Origin: Cymbomonas tetramitiformis
Taxonomy: Eukaryota; Chlorophyta; Pyramimonadophyceae; Pyramimonadales; Pyramimonadaceae
Assembly: GCA_001247695.2 (NCBI GenBank)
Contig: LGRX02035463.1
Span: forward strand, 1-64,000
DNA: 64,000 nucleotides
Reading direction: 5' to 3'
Shown: piece after piece, positions 18,972 to 30,315 of the stretch
Position numbering within the stretch: position 1 is the stretch's first letter
Layout of the letters: every line of letters starts with the position of its first letter
Position numbers and translations under genes: made by a program
The notes under the pieces: generated by a model
The model's input: only the letters and a program-made list of their open reading frames with translations
Databases searched by the model: none
What the model was told of the DNA's origin: nothing

Positions 18972-21900
18972 GTGCTGCTCACTACTGGAGTGACCTTCTG
19001 CTGTCTTATCACAATGTGTTGGAGAATTCTTCTATCCTTTCTACAGTGCTGGTCAACCGAGCTCGAAGCTAAATTCTTGATGAAGGGCACCAAAGAGAAA
19101 GAAGATCTCTTGATCGCCAAGCCGCAGACCAACGAGCAGGACGGTCTCACCTACGTGAAGAGCTGTCGTCGCAGGGAGGCAGCTCTCAACACCGGCAGGA
19201 GGGTGGAGGACTCCGTCGTCAGGCAGAACATCGAGGAATGCATTAAGGGCCTGCGCATCAAAGAATACCGAGATCGCGTGTCCGAGCAGCTGCGCGTCAG
19301 TCATCCTGCCCCCAACAGGGTTACTTGGGAGGACCTCGAGGTGATTGTGGAGGTGCAGGACAAGCTCAAGAACGATGCAGAGGCTTGGGCCCTCACGCTG
19401 CAGCAGGAGCTGGTTCGCAGGCTCAACTGCGTGTACTCCTGCTTTGAGGCCAGGCAGATGGGGCTTGACCTGTCTGCGCTGGTATCAGCCATGAGGCGCT
19501 CGGGTTCTGCCTCCAAGACTGGGGACAGACGCAGGGACCCCAGGAAGAAGGAGCAGGCACAGCATGGTGGCGACGACGCCAAGAAGCCTGTGAGGGAAGC
19601 GAATAATGCCGAACGTCAGAAACCTTCTTACAGCAAGGTGCCACCACCTGATGCTTCGAAGAAGTTTCAGTGTGACTGGTGCTTTACGCGCCTGCCTCAC
19701 TCCCCAGATCGCTGCTACACGGGGTGTCGTGATTCCCGGGTGACGCCCAACTTCCATAAGGACAGGCAGAACTCCAAGTGGCCAGATGAGGTTAAGAATG
19801 CCCAGATGCGTGCCTACAACATCGCACACCGCTTTGACAAGCACAAGATGGGGATCACCACCAAGGAGTGGCTTAAGCTCCCGGAGGCCAAGCAGAAGCA
19901 ACCACAGCAGCAGCAAGTGGCTGCCAGTGCCGAGGTTAAGGAGAAACTCGCCGCAGAATTGTCAGGCCTCCAGGCAGGGTCACCTCCAAAGGATGACGAG
20001 ATCGCCGATGCACAGGCTCTATCAGAGGCCAGCGATGCGGATACCGAGTACAACTCCAACTTCACCCAACAGGCAGAATACGAGGAGGATGAGCAGGACT
20101 GCCCTGCTGGGGGTGGATTGGGAGGTGGTCATGGTGTTGGCATCGATCACGCACCGAGCCTCCAGGCCAGCGCCGCTGTCGCCTTGGGCAACACTCAGCA
20201 GATGCGGGGCTTCCAGGTCAAGACGCCGGAGGAGTTCGACAGGGCCGCTCAGGTGCCTAGAGCCGTCCCTCCCGACGTGCTCAGCAGGAAGGTCCACCTG
20301 CTGGCATCGAATCTTCGCAGCTCTGTGCGTGCCTGCTCGCAGATCGCTGCCATCCTGATATCCCAGAACGCCATTGATCTCCCGAAGGACATCGAGAATC
20401 TTGTGGCACTTGAGGAGCTTCTGGGCAAGGATCCGAATGACGCAGCCGAACAGCCCGCTGAGGTCAATGAGCATGAGTTGGAAGACACTCACGCCGCAGC
20501 GACGCAAGGAGCAAGCAGGGAAGCAGACGGTCCAGGACATCGTGCAACCGAGGAGATGCCGTTGGACGAGATGCCCAGCGGGGTGGTCGACAGCGTCGCC
20601 GCTCAATGCGCAGCTGCTGCCTACGTGGACGATCTGGGGGTGGTTGACTTCAGTGACCATGGACATGTGCGAGCTGGTACCATCAAGACCTCCGCTTACG
20701 ACGCACTGAGGGCAAAGATGGCGCAGCATCTGACCGACGAGCAGGTGCTATTGATGGCTCAAGTTCAGCCCATCTGCAAGTTGCAGAATGCCACTCTATA
20801 TGAGGGGCTTGCGCTGGTGTCATCCGGTGGCGAGCTTATGCTGTACCGGGCAATCCTCATGGACACCGGCGCCAACTGTAACATCATCTCGATCTCTGTT
20901 GTGAGGCGGCTGGGTCTCACGATTTACGAAGCCACCACCGGCGCCAAGGTCACCAGATGTGACAACAGTCCCACAAAGTTCACCCATTATTGCTACGTGG
21001 ACGTCATTCTGGCAGCGGGCACGCCGCACATGACGCTTCACCGCTTGTATGCCTTCGTGACCTTCGAGGCTGAGAACTCGTGGGACCTGCTGATAGGTAC
21101 TGGGCCATTGAAGAACTCCCTGATGATTGATATCAAGCTTGGGAGTGGAGTGGCCGTATCACATGCGCCAACGATCCTGGGCATGAACGCCCAGGTGGTG
21201 CTTCCGCTGGTGGACATGACGCCACCCAAACGTCCTGACCTGCCCAGGCGCGTGGACCCGGTGGTGTGTCTGCAGTCAGAGATTTTCGCAGGATTGGAGT
21301 GTGATTGGCTGAGGCACACGCCTCTGAGCACGAGCGAGGAGAGATTCGCGGCTTCGGGGATCCAGTGTGAGCACATCGATGACCATGACGAGTCACCGGT
21401 GACGTCACAACCTTCTTCGCCGAGACTGCTTGCTGATCTCCCACGACATCGAGTCGCCACACAAGCAGAGATTCAGGAGCAATGTCGCCGTCAGACGTGC
21501 TCTCTTGAAGGCGGCCGACGTAGTAGCCTGCCGTCGCTGACGCCCGCCGTACAGGCAGCGTCGGAGCACATGCTCGAGCAGTTCTACAAGGAGCCGGACC
21601 CTTGGAAAGGTGGGCACGCTAAGTGGGTCACCGACTGGACACGGAGTCCTTCTCGGGTAAATGCTGGGGACCATCCGTCTTTGGATACCCCGCTCGATTA
21701 TCATTGGGCGGACCAGAGGCTGTATCTAGACCGGCATCACGTCGCGCGCCTCTGCCGCATCCTCCAGAATCCCGCCCAGGACATGCCGAGCAGACCCTCT
21801 CGTGAGCATGTCTGCGTGGAGTTCGCCCGCTGCCTCGAACAGAAGTGGGTGACGATGCACCAGCTGATGACCCCGAACTGGCTGCATGTGGACCAAAAGC

Positions 21901-24110
21901 TGAAGCACGACGATCAGAAGAACTGCTGGGTGCTCGATGGCGACTACATGACGAATGTACCGTCCTCGGCCAGCAAGCAGGACGTCGCCAGGCCCCGGGA
22001 GAGCAGGTCGCAGCTAGACTACAACCCAATCCAGAGGCTGCAGAGCACGCTCCAGTCGTTGCTCAAGTACCCCAGTGGTGAAGTCACTGGCACCCTTATG
22101 TGGGATTTGAGGAAGCGCGTCTTCTGTGTTCAGCCGAGCGCAGCCACACAGCAGCTCGATCTGCTGCATTGCACGTTGTCTCATGTGCGCGTGTCCAACC
22201 GTGAAGAGGTGCTGGACGAGCTCCAGCTCCCTCACTGGTACGAGAGTACGGGCGTCTGGACGTACCAGTTGCTCAGATACCTCTGCCCAGTGGACATTGA
22301 AGCTCTCTCTGATGGCATACTCCGTCAATATGCTCGACATGGCGGCGAGAGACCGCCTCTGGAGCTCGTCTTCTCGGATTCCAGCACCAAGTACTACCCA
22401 GTGGGGGATGGTCTTGGGGGGCCTGGCAGGGTGTTCTCCGAGAATGCTGCCGCCCAGGAGTACCTGCGCCTGGGGGAGATGCGGAAAATGCTCAAGTCGG
22501 TCGACACCAGGCAGCAGGGCCACCAGGCGCTCTATGCAGACGCAAAGCGCAGGCCGCCACCGTCTAACGACATGGCTCATTTACGGCTCACTAAGCGTGC
22601 CCCTGCGCGGCCACCTGTCCCTGCCGCTGTGGCGGGACCATCTAGGGCTGCCGCAGTACCGTCCCAGGCTGTAGCAGGCCCATCTCAGGCTGCCGCTGGC
22701 CCGTCTCGTGCCAGGTCCGCCAGTGACTCGCCGCCACGCTCGTCACGCGTCCGCGCCTTCCAAGCCCTCAAGCATGGGCCTACGCCATCGCCGGCATCCA
22801 GCGACGGTGAGCCCGTGGACGATTCTCGTGCGTTGTCATCTCAATTCGTTTGCGCCGCTGCCGCTCGTCCTTCTCAAGGGGAATCACCCCCTGCATCGCC
22901 TGCTGTGAGCAACGATGGTACATGGGCCAACTCGATCCGGGTCCCGCGTGATGCCCGACCACGTTCCTCGGGAGGCGCGCCGTCTACGCCTCCGAGCCCG
23001 CCGCGGGCGCGTCAGCTGTCTCAGTCCCCTACAAGGGCGCCTCCATCTCCGGCAGGGTCGGATTGGGATGCCGTGCAGATGGCCACCTCATCCGTCAGTT
23101 CGGTGGGCAGGTTTCTGACCGTGGCGGAGGTGAGCAACTTGAGGGAACGCCGCAACCTCACCGTCTTCATGGTGAAGTTTGCCGTGGCGCATGCGAACCG
23201 CTGCCGGGACCAGCGGATCGTGTATGAACTTGGCGTGTGCAACCAGGAGCGAGGTCTCAGGCTGCGGGACTATCCGGGCATCACCAGCGCAGTCGTCAAG
23301 AAGCACAACAAGACCATCACTTGCGGGCAGCGGGGCTGGCGCCTCCCTCTTGGGGGACAGACGACGTCTGCCAACCTGCTGGAGGCCATCATGTCAGCCT
23401 ATGCTGATCTGTCGCATCGTGGCTCAGGACAAACGCGTGGCGCAGGTTATGCGAGGAACGTCGAATTCTCGCTGTGCAAGTGGGTGGAGCTTGGGTCGGC
23501 GCACGTGCTGCGCTGCATGGCGCATCCAAACGCCACGCCGGTGCATTACATCTTCATGGATGATCAGCGGTGTCTGTCTTGGCGCACGGAGTTCACGAAC
23601 GATTACCTTGTGCAGGACGACCGGAAGTTCATATGCATGCAGTGGGGTTACGCAGAATCGGCCGCGCCATGGTTGCAGACGGCCCTGCGCGTCTTGGAGG
23701 CGCGCCTTCTCCCGCCACGGCCGCCCAACCGTGAGGCTCGTGTGGCCGTGAGGCCGGAGCACGTGGATACGAGCTGGGCAAGGAATGTGGACGAGGTTCG
23801 CGACCCTCCTGCGCGTCGTCAATGGCCGCCTTCCCCCGGGGCGTTCGAGCATCAGCCGATCGTAGGTGGTGCTGCGCATTCGCCTGCTCCTTCCGTTGAC
23901 CGCCATGGAACTGCTACCCATGTCGTCCCCGCGCCGAGCACGTCTAGGATGCCGGCCAGCCACGCCTCACAGCGTCCTCCTTCTCCAGCTGGCTCGAATT
24001 GGAGTGAGGCTACACAAGCGTTTCAGCACTACACAGACGAGCAGCGTGATCAGCGACGGCAAGCGCATTTTCAACAGGGCTTCCCGGGCACAGCGGGCGG
24101 GCAGCCCTGA
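18972..24110 (+). CDS. gag-pro: gag-protease polyprotein of the gypsy element
   Basis: Frame of 1712 codons; the first ATGs in frame include one at 19080 (MKGTKEKEDLL), a plausible start. Residues about 30-170 are charged and helical, like a capsid region. A zinc knuckle-like stretch lies at 19670-19725 (CDWC .. H..DRC..GC). The aspartic protease active site is at residues 629-636, ILMDTGANC with Asp about 631. After it come about 1000 residues without a known fold, including a Pro/Ser/Ala-rich region (22600-23050) and a conserved-looking block at 23090-23450. PPSPAGS occurs twice (near 23043 and 23983). The ORF ends TGA at 24108-24110, and the pol ATG overlaps this stop as TGATG, suggesting stop-start coupled re-initiation rather than frameshifting. 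Far longer than a normal gag-protease. Confidence 0.85.
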   Translation: MLLTTGVTFCCLITMCWRILLSFLQCWSTELEAKFLMKGTKEKEDLLIAKPQTNEQDGLTYVKSCRRREAALNTGRRVEDSVVRQNIEECIKGLRIKEYRDRVSEQLRVSHPAPNRVTWEDLEVIVEVQDKLKNDAEAWALTLQQELVRRLNCVYSCFEARQMGLDLSALVSAMRRSGSASKTGDRRRDPRKKEQAQHGGDDAKKPVREANNAERQKPSYSKVPPPDASKKFQCDWCFTRLPHSPDRCYTGCRDSRVTPNFHKDRQNSKWPDEVKNAQMRAYNIAHRFDKHKMGITTKEWLKLPEAKQKQPQQQQVAASAEVKEKLAAELSGLQAGSPPKDDEIADAQALSEASDADTEYNSNFTQQAEYEEDEQDCPAGGGLGGGHGVGIDHAPSLQASAAVALGNTQQMRGFQVKTPEEFDRAAQVPRAVPPDVLSRKVHLLASNLRSSVRACSQIAAILISQNAIDLPKDIENLVALEELLGKDPNDAAEQPAEVNEHELEDTHAAATQGASREADGPGHRATEEMPLDEMPSGVVDSVAAQCAAAAYVDDLGVVDFSDHGHVRAGTIKTSAYDALRAKMAQHLTDEQVLLMAQVQPICKLQNATLYEGLALVSSGGELMLYRAILMDTGANCNIISISVVRRLGLTIYEATTGAKVTRCDNSPTKFTHYCYVDVILAAGTPHMTLHRLYAFVTFEAENSWDLLIGTGPLKNSLMIDIKLGSGVAVSHAPTILGMNAQVVLPLVDMTPPKRPDLPRRVDPVVCLQSEIFAGLECDWLRHTPLSTSEERFAASGIQCEHIDDHDESPVTSQPSSPRLLADLPRHRVATQAEIQEQCRRQTCSLEGGRRSSLPSLTPAVQAASEHMLEQFYKEPDPWKGGHAKWVTDWTRSPSRVNAGDHPSLDTPLDYHWADQRLYLDRHHVARLCRILQNPAQDMPSRPSREHVCVEFARCLEQKWVTMHQLMTPNWLHVDQKLKHDDQKNCWVLDGDYMTNVPSSASKQDVARPRESRSQLDYNPIQRLQSTLQSLLKYPSGEVTGTLMWDLRKRVFCVQPSAATQQLDLLHCTLSHVRVSNREEVLDELQLPHWYESTGVWTYQLLRYLCPVDIEALSDGILRQYARHGGERPPLELVFSDSSTKYYPVGDGLGGPGRVFSENAAAQEYLRLGEMRKMLKSVDTRQQGHQALYADAKRRPPPSNDMAHLRLTKRAPARPPVPAAVAGPSRAAAVPSQAVAGPSQAAAGPSRARSASDSPPRSSRVRAFQALKHGPTPSPASSDGEPVDDSRALSSQFVCAAAARPSQGESPPASPAVSNDGTWANSIRVPRDARPRSSGGAPSTPPSPPRARQLSQSPTRAPPSPAGSDWDAVQMATSSVSSVGRFLTVAEVSNLRERRNLTVFMVKFAVAHANRCRDQRIVYELGVCNQERGLRLRDYPGITSAVVKKHNKTITCGQRGWRLPLGGQTTSANLLEAIMSAYADLSHRGSGQTRGAGYARNVEFSLCKWVELGSAHVLRCMAHPNATPVHYIFMDDQRCLSWRTEFTNDYLVQDDRKFICMQWGYAESAAPWLQTALRVLEARLLPPRPPNREARVAVRPEHVDTSWARNVDEVRDPPARRQWPPSPGAFEHQPIVGGAAHSPAPSVDRHGTATHVVPAPSTSRMPASHASQRPPSPAGSNWSEATQAFQHYTDEQRDQRRQAHFQQGFPGTAGGQP

Positions 24111-27100
24111 TGCACAACCGGCGCTGTGGCCGTGGGCTGCCGGCACGGGCAGTCCACTTGCGGCCGGAGGTCCTGCGAGCGTGTATCTCGTTTGCGGGCA
24201 GTGCAGTGATTTGGTGGTGGTTGGTACGAGGTACCGTGCCCATGGTCGCCGTCTGGGCGATGTGGGAAGCAATATCGTGGCACTTAGCATGGTGCCCTTT
24301 TCGCATTTGGTGGGGGCGCTGTGTGGCCTCACTTTTGAGCTGGCTGCCGATGTGGTGGTCGGCTGCTCGACGTTATCCCCGTCGTGCGTACTATAACGTT
24401 TGGGTCTTATGGGCCCTCGCCTGCATTTGGTACGTTGGGTTGCTTGTCGTGCGCACCACGGGCATCTATGCTGGCGTGCACCGTGTTCATGACGAAGGAT
24501 GGATGGTAGTGCCCCTACGGGCTGTGGTCATTTCCTTGGCGTGTTGGTCGCAGTGTGCAGCCGCCCTCCTGATCGCAGTCCTTGCTTGGCTTTGGGTTTG
24601 TGCCAGCGTCTTCGCGGAGGATGTGGCGTGCCATGCCCCTCATGTCCCAAGCGACCATTTGGACACGCATCACATTCGACGTGGCCATGGATGGGCTGTT
24701 CCGTCCCTACGTTGGTCTCAAGTTTTCTTGTTGGGCCGCGTGCGTCTGCCCGCTTTGCCGGCCAGGTTGGACAAACCTCGCTTTGCGGCGCGCTGGGCGC
24801 AGCTTCAACGCAATCTTCGACTTCATTGCATCGCACAGGCCACCTACGTGACGCTGGTCCTTGCGGTCGTGGTCTTCACCGCCGCTGGTGAGAGTACTCG
24901 CTTGGCGCACGGGGGGTGGAGAGTATTGGCGTGCTTCTTCGCTTCGAACTCGCCAGCAGCCGCAGTGCGTTTCAACAGAATTTTACGATTTTTTCTGCTT
25001 TTGTGCGGAATTTTGTGGGTCGCTGGCAAGCTGGCTGAGAGCGTGCCCATGTGCGATGCCATGTCGCCCACGCGCAGTGCTTGGGGTAAATCCCCCTGCA
25101 CTTCATGGGAGGCCCAGCAGTCCTCGAGGCAATGGGAGCCGGGCTGGGAAGCCAACATCGCGGAGCAGGATGAGGTCTTGCCGTACACCGTGCTGGACGA
25201 GCTTCAACCTTTGGGTGACACGACAGTGACCAAGGACGAGGCAGCGTGGCTCGACACTGAGCTCAATGCCACGTTTGGAGGACATCCTGACTTCAAGGAG
25301 GAACACTGGGAGGAAATGCGGAATGTTCTTCGCAGGTGCAAGACCACCTTTGCCAACAGCCCTCACGATCTGAAAGGCTACAAGGGCAAAGCGAAGCACA
25401 ACACGTTCTCCATCCCTTTCGTAGACGAATCCAAGGCCGCCTACCAGAGACCTAGGAAGTACAGTCCGGGCGAGCAGGAGATCATCGATATCCATTGCAA
25501 GGAACTTTTGGAGTATGGTTTCATAGAGCCAGCAGCCAAGCATTGCAGGCATGCGAGCAACGTGGTCGTAGCTGGCAAGAAGGATCACGAGACTGGCCTG
25601 TGGACTCAGACGAGGTTCTGCGTGGACCTCAGGGGTGTCAATCGGCACTCCCTCAAAGACAACACGCTGCCGCACCGACCAGAGGAGCTCTACCAGAAGG
25701 TGGCCAAAGCCAAGTTCAAGACCACTTTGGATGCCACCAAAGCTTTCCACCAGATCCCCATGGCTACAGAAGAGGACAGGAGCAAGACGGCGTTTTGGTG
25801 GAAGAATCAGCTGTACCAATACACCTCGATGCCTTTTGGTGCAGCTGGAGCTACTTCTGCGTTCGTAAGAATCATGGACTACGAGTTACGGCACTTGCAG
25901 CATTGCACGGTGGCGTACGTCGATGACGTAGTGGTCTATACGGATTCCACGCCTGAGCAGCATTTGAAGGACGTTGAGGATGTACTCCGCACCTTGGGGG
26001 ATGCTGGTATCCGTTTGCATGCAGGCAAGAGCACTTTTGGTGCAGCCACGGTGGACTTTCTGGGCTATCGTATTGGCCACAACTCCATTGGCGCGCAAGA
26101 AGCCAAATGCAAGGCCATACAAGAGCTTCCAAGCCCTCAGGACAAGACTGGGCTCCGCTCGATCTTGGGTATGATGAACTACTACAAGGGCCTGGTGGGT
26201 GAGCCAGGGGGGCCAAACTACTCTGAGATGGCCCGCCCTCTCAACGACTTGCTCAAGAAGGAGGTCACTGACATCAAGGCAGCCTGGGGGAAGCAGCAAG
26301 ATCAAGCACTCCAAGAACTTAAGGATGCCCTCTGTTCTGGGAGGTGCCTGAGGCCCATCGATTACGACAGACCTCTCATATTGTACACTGACTGGAGCAC
26401 CTATGGCATTGGCGCAGTGCTGGGCCAAAAGGACGATGACGGGAAGGAGTACATTTGTATGGCAATCAGCCGATCTCTGAGTAAAACGGAGAGACAGTAC
26501 GCCAGCTTCAAAGGTGAGATGCTCGCAGTGGTATGGGCAGTGCGCACGTTGAGGCAGTACTTGCATGGAGTCCACTTCACCTTGGTGACCGACCACTCAC
26601 CGCTCACCACCCTGATGGAGAAGGCCGATCTCCAAGGGCAACATCTACGCTGGGCAATCAGCTTGCAGGAGTTCGACTTCACGGTGCAGTACCGTCCAGG
26701 AGCTAAGAACAGCAACGCTGACGTGCCGTCTCGCTACCCACTGCCGTCCACGACAGATGAGACTGGAGCAAGGCATGAGAGGGAGAAGGTGACTGCGTTT
26801 CACGCAGGCGTGGGGGAAGTTCACACGAAGGACTTCTGTGACCACTTGTGCCTTATGTTGGCTGGGGATGCTTCCCCAGGGGAAGAGGCCACGCCAGAGG
26901 TGCAGGTTGCCAACTACTGCAGGATGGCTGCCATGGAGCAGCTTGGTACAGGACCAGTGCATCGTCTGTTCGATTTGCACTACCACGAGGAATTAGAATG
27001 CAATCATGGGAACATGTTCGACACCGACTTGCCCGAGCTGGTGACCGACTCTGGGAGGCTAGCCAGAGCAGCTTGGAAGGCGCTGAGCCTGGTTAGGCCA

Positions 27101-28638
27101 ACGCGAGGCACGCATGGCGAGGGAAGCCCTGCTGTGTACAGCAATGAGTACTTTGAAGGTGAGCGCATCCTGAAGCCCGAGAAGGTCGACACCAGGGTGC
27201 TGAGCAGCCGATTCTTCTCGCAAGCTCGGCAGGAAGGCGTGGTGTGCTACGAACCATGTGGAGGCCTATGTGCTGGGCTGGAAATGTTGCTCCGCAGTGG
27301 GATGAAGGTGGATCGCTACCTGTATCAGGACATATCCCCGAGCAGTCAGACGGTTGCCAGAGCCAGGTGTGCGGCATTGCTGAGACGATACCCTGACCTC
27401 ATCTCGCCCCATGCAATAGAGCTTGGGGCTTTACCCCAAGACCTGCGCGAGACCACCAGCGCCGACTTCATACGAGCAGGAGCTCTTCAAGGACGCCAGT
27501 GGGTCATGGTATGTGGGTTCCCATGTCAGGATCTCTCCCCTGCTGGAACACTCACAGGCCTGGATGGCAGGCACAGCAAATTATTTTATGAAGTGGTCAG
27601 GCTTCTGTCCACACTCCAGCAGCTGCAGCGGCAGAGGCCTCCAGGTTATATCCTGGGAAATGTTTCTCCGTTGTCGCACAGACCTGGAACCAAGATCAGG
27701 GACGAGGTGTTCCCGTACATTGCCAGCGTCATTGGTAGACCAGTATCCTTTGATGCAGCACAAGCAGGCGCCTACGCACATCGGTTGCGGGCGTATTGGA
27801 GCAACTTGTTCCAGAGCCACCAGTTTCGCTCCGTCATGAGCAAGGTGGTGAGACCAGAAGGACGAATTGTATCGTCAATTATATGCAAGGGCTGGCATCC
27901 CAGGCCAGTGATAAGGACAGACCGCGCGCCTCACTACGTGGTGAACGTGGTGGGAGAACCATTGAGGGCATTACCCACCATCATGGCGACGCAAGGGTCA
28001 AGAGCGTTCAGAAGAGCGAGGATGGGCACCGTGGTGCGCAACCAGGACGGCGAAGACGCCGAGGAAGAATCTCGAGAAGTTAACCTCGAAGAGAAGACGC
28101 GAGCCATGGGCTACAGCGCAAGTGAGCTACGCATGGCCGACGGCCTAAGTGACGTAGAATTGGCGAGCATTCTGGGCCTGGCCATGGATCGCAGAGCAAT
28201 GGAACTGCTGATGGCAGTCGCAGAAGCAAGCAGGAAGGGGCTTCCTCACAGCAAGGAATCCCCAGAGGCGGAGAATTCCCCAGGACAGCCCATCGCTGTA
28301 GACAACAACTGGGCAGACCACGAGAGGTCGGACCTTCAGCAGAGGGAAGCTTTGCTGGCGGAATGGGTTGAGAATTCGAACGCATACACCCAGCAGGTGG
28401 CGAAGACTATGACCCATCGCGACTGGGAGGAGAAGCTGCGGATAATGTGCTCGCAAGGGCAGAAAGGCGCAGAAGGAATTGGAGCCCAGCGACAGAAGGC
28501 TGAAACCAAGAAGAAGAAGAAGAACGAGTGGCAGCTTTACACCATGGCGCAGTATCGTCAGAGGCACGAGAACCACTTCGTGAAGGAGGGCGCGATCCCA
28601 GCAGCGCACGTGGATGTGCCTGCCTGGAGTCCGCCTAC
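24110..28638 (+). CDS. pol: pol part 1: membrane segments, reverse transcriptase, RNase H, C5-cytosine methyltransferase
   Basis: It starts at the ATG overlapping the gag stop. Residues 25-310 hold about five strongly hydrophobic segments (for example VVISLACWSQCAAALLIAVL and ILRFFLLLCGILWVAG) before the RT. RT spans about 430-730 with FCVDLRGVN, TLDATKAFHQIPM and the catalytic YVDD near 604. RNase H follows (YTDWSTYG Asp 761, then GEMLAVVWA Glu and VTDHSPL Asp). At about 1040-1260 lies a C5-cytosine methyltransferase domain: YEPCGGLCAGLEMLL (motif I region) and GFPCQDLSPAG with catalytic Cys 1139. Motif VI reads LGNVSPL: the Glu of the usual ENV is Gly 1183, probably inactivating. A lysine-rich linker follows. 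The frame runs unbroken to 28638, where a hAT element interrupts it; the frame after the insert (30316) continues the same protein. Confidence 0.9.
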
Positions 28639-30307
28639 CAAGGCATGGTATCGAAACTTTTCGACCGTATCGATAGTTTTCGATAAGTTTCGAATGAGTA
28701 TCGATCGATATGAATATGTCCGATATCAATATCAATCGATATGAATAAGTAGTGTGTGAATATCAATCGATATGAATAAGTGCGATGCTGATATCAATCG
28801 ATATGAATAAGTTCAATGTTGATATCAATCAATATGAATAAGTGCACATTTTTTTCGACTTATCGATATATTGATATATCAATATGACCTGAGTGCACAG
28901 CTGCACACATTGCAAGCAAATACACAAGGCAATGAAAAAATAATAATGAATTAGACCAAACAATGCTATCTAAAACTCTACAGTGTTAAGGCATGCCATC
29001 ATGGAATGCTCAATTGTGCCTTCTGTAAGGCCTTTCCTTAAGTCAGAATGCATGGCCCCCACCTTAGAGAAGGCGCGCTCCACACCTGCCGTGGTAGCAG
29101 GCACAGCTAGAAACTGGCGCGCCATCCTACCTACGTTCGGGAAGTCCTTGCTATGGACTTTCCACCAGGCAACGAAGCAAGTCACTGTCACGGGGCACAT
29201 CAGGCACCTCTAAATATCTAGTAAACTCGTCCTTTTCCTCTACCCCTACAACATCCTCTACGGCACCATCTTCCTCATCTGAGTCAGCAAGATATGATGC
29301 TACGGTCACAACCTGCTTGCTAGTCTTTGCTTTTTTCTTAGATGAGCTGACCTCGGCAACACCCTTGGGCTTCCAATCCATCTCGAATGCCTTACGAGCC
29401 CACTTCACGGCGGGTTTGTGAAGTCCGAATCTCCGCAGTCTATGATACGACACCCACTGTGCATAAGATATATGATGGCGTAAAATTGAAATAAGACGCT
29501 ACAACCTTGAAAAGCAAACACACCTGACTCTTCTTCTCTCTCTTTCCTTTTTTCCTTTTTCTCCTCCAAGTTTTTCTTCGCAATCTCATCCTGCTCCACT
29601 TCTGAACGAGTGCGGAAGGCTTCGATCTCGGCTTCATGACCTGGTAGATTTTTCAGTGGCTCCCACGTATCGGTGCCTTTTCCTAAACCCTTCCATTTTA
29701 TGAGCCACTGTTGCTCCCCATAACTACTTCGCGTCCCGAGAATCTGTTCTACCTCGTATTATTCCTTATCGTCACTGCCAGCGGCATCAAAGGGATTCAG
29801 TTGCGTACGTTTCACGGGCCCTTTGCCTTGCGCTAAACGGACTTCCGGCCTGCTCTTGCGTGGACGTTGACCCTGTCCGCGAGCACGACCCATGGTGGAT
29901 GGAGTTGGTCTGCTGGATGAAATGTGACGGTGCGGTTGCGGCTCATAAATTATGGCCCCCCTATGAAGCTAGGAGGTACGTATACCAGGATCTGAATATG
30001 GCTGTTCGACCAACATAAATCCAGTATTTGGGTAATCTAAGATCGATTAATCGATTTGAGTATCGATTAATCGATATGGCCAATCGCGGAACTTTAATTT
30101 TGTATGATCGATCGATATGAATAAGTGACCTGGAGGTATCAATCGATATGAATAAGTCCCCAAGGGGTATCGATCAATATGAATAAGTAGTCCAAGGGTA
30201 TCAATCAATATTCAATATTTCGATATGTACCAAATTCATATCAATAAATAAAAATTAATCGAAATATCGATAGTATCGAAAATATTGAATATCGATACCA
30301 TGCCTTG
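28639..30307 (-). mobile_element. hAT transposon inserted in gypsy pol
   Basis: The ends are CAAGGCATGGTATCGA and its exact complement TCGATACCATGCCTTG, flanked by the 8-bp direct repeat CCGCCTAC (28631-28638 and 30308-30315), the hAT hallmark. Removing the insert and one repeat keeps the pol frame. Subterminal repeats with the core ATCGATATGAATAAGT occur four to five times at 28700-28845 and three times at 30110-30190, in the same orientation at both ends. Total 1669 bp, encoding a deleted transposase on the minus strand. Confidence 0.92.
28973..29893 (-). pseudogene. Chromodomain-hAT transposase, internally deleted
   Basis: Reading the minus strand from an ATG at 29893, a basic N-terminus (MGRARGQGQRPRKSR) leads to an in-frame TAA near 29760. 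The frame goes on with YEVEQILGTR, WLIKWKGL, TWEPLKNL and EAFR, a canonical chromodomain (binds methylated histone tails). A coiled, charged segment follows, then a donor (TCAG/GTGTGT near 29520) and an acceptor near 29458. The second exon (WVSYHRLRRF .. KKKAKTSK .. EFTRYLEVPDVP) reaches the hAT C-terminus, which after a frameshift near 29200 gives FLAVPATTAGVERAFSKVGA and DLRKGLTEGTIEH. The catalytic RNase H-like centre is absent, so this is a non-autonomous deletion copy with a stop and a frameshift. The chromodomain does not show as an open frame because of the stop. Confidence 0.8.
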
Positions 30308-30315
30308 CCGCCTAC

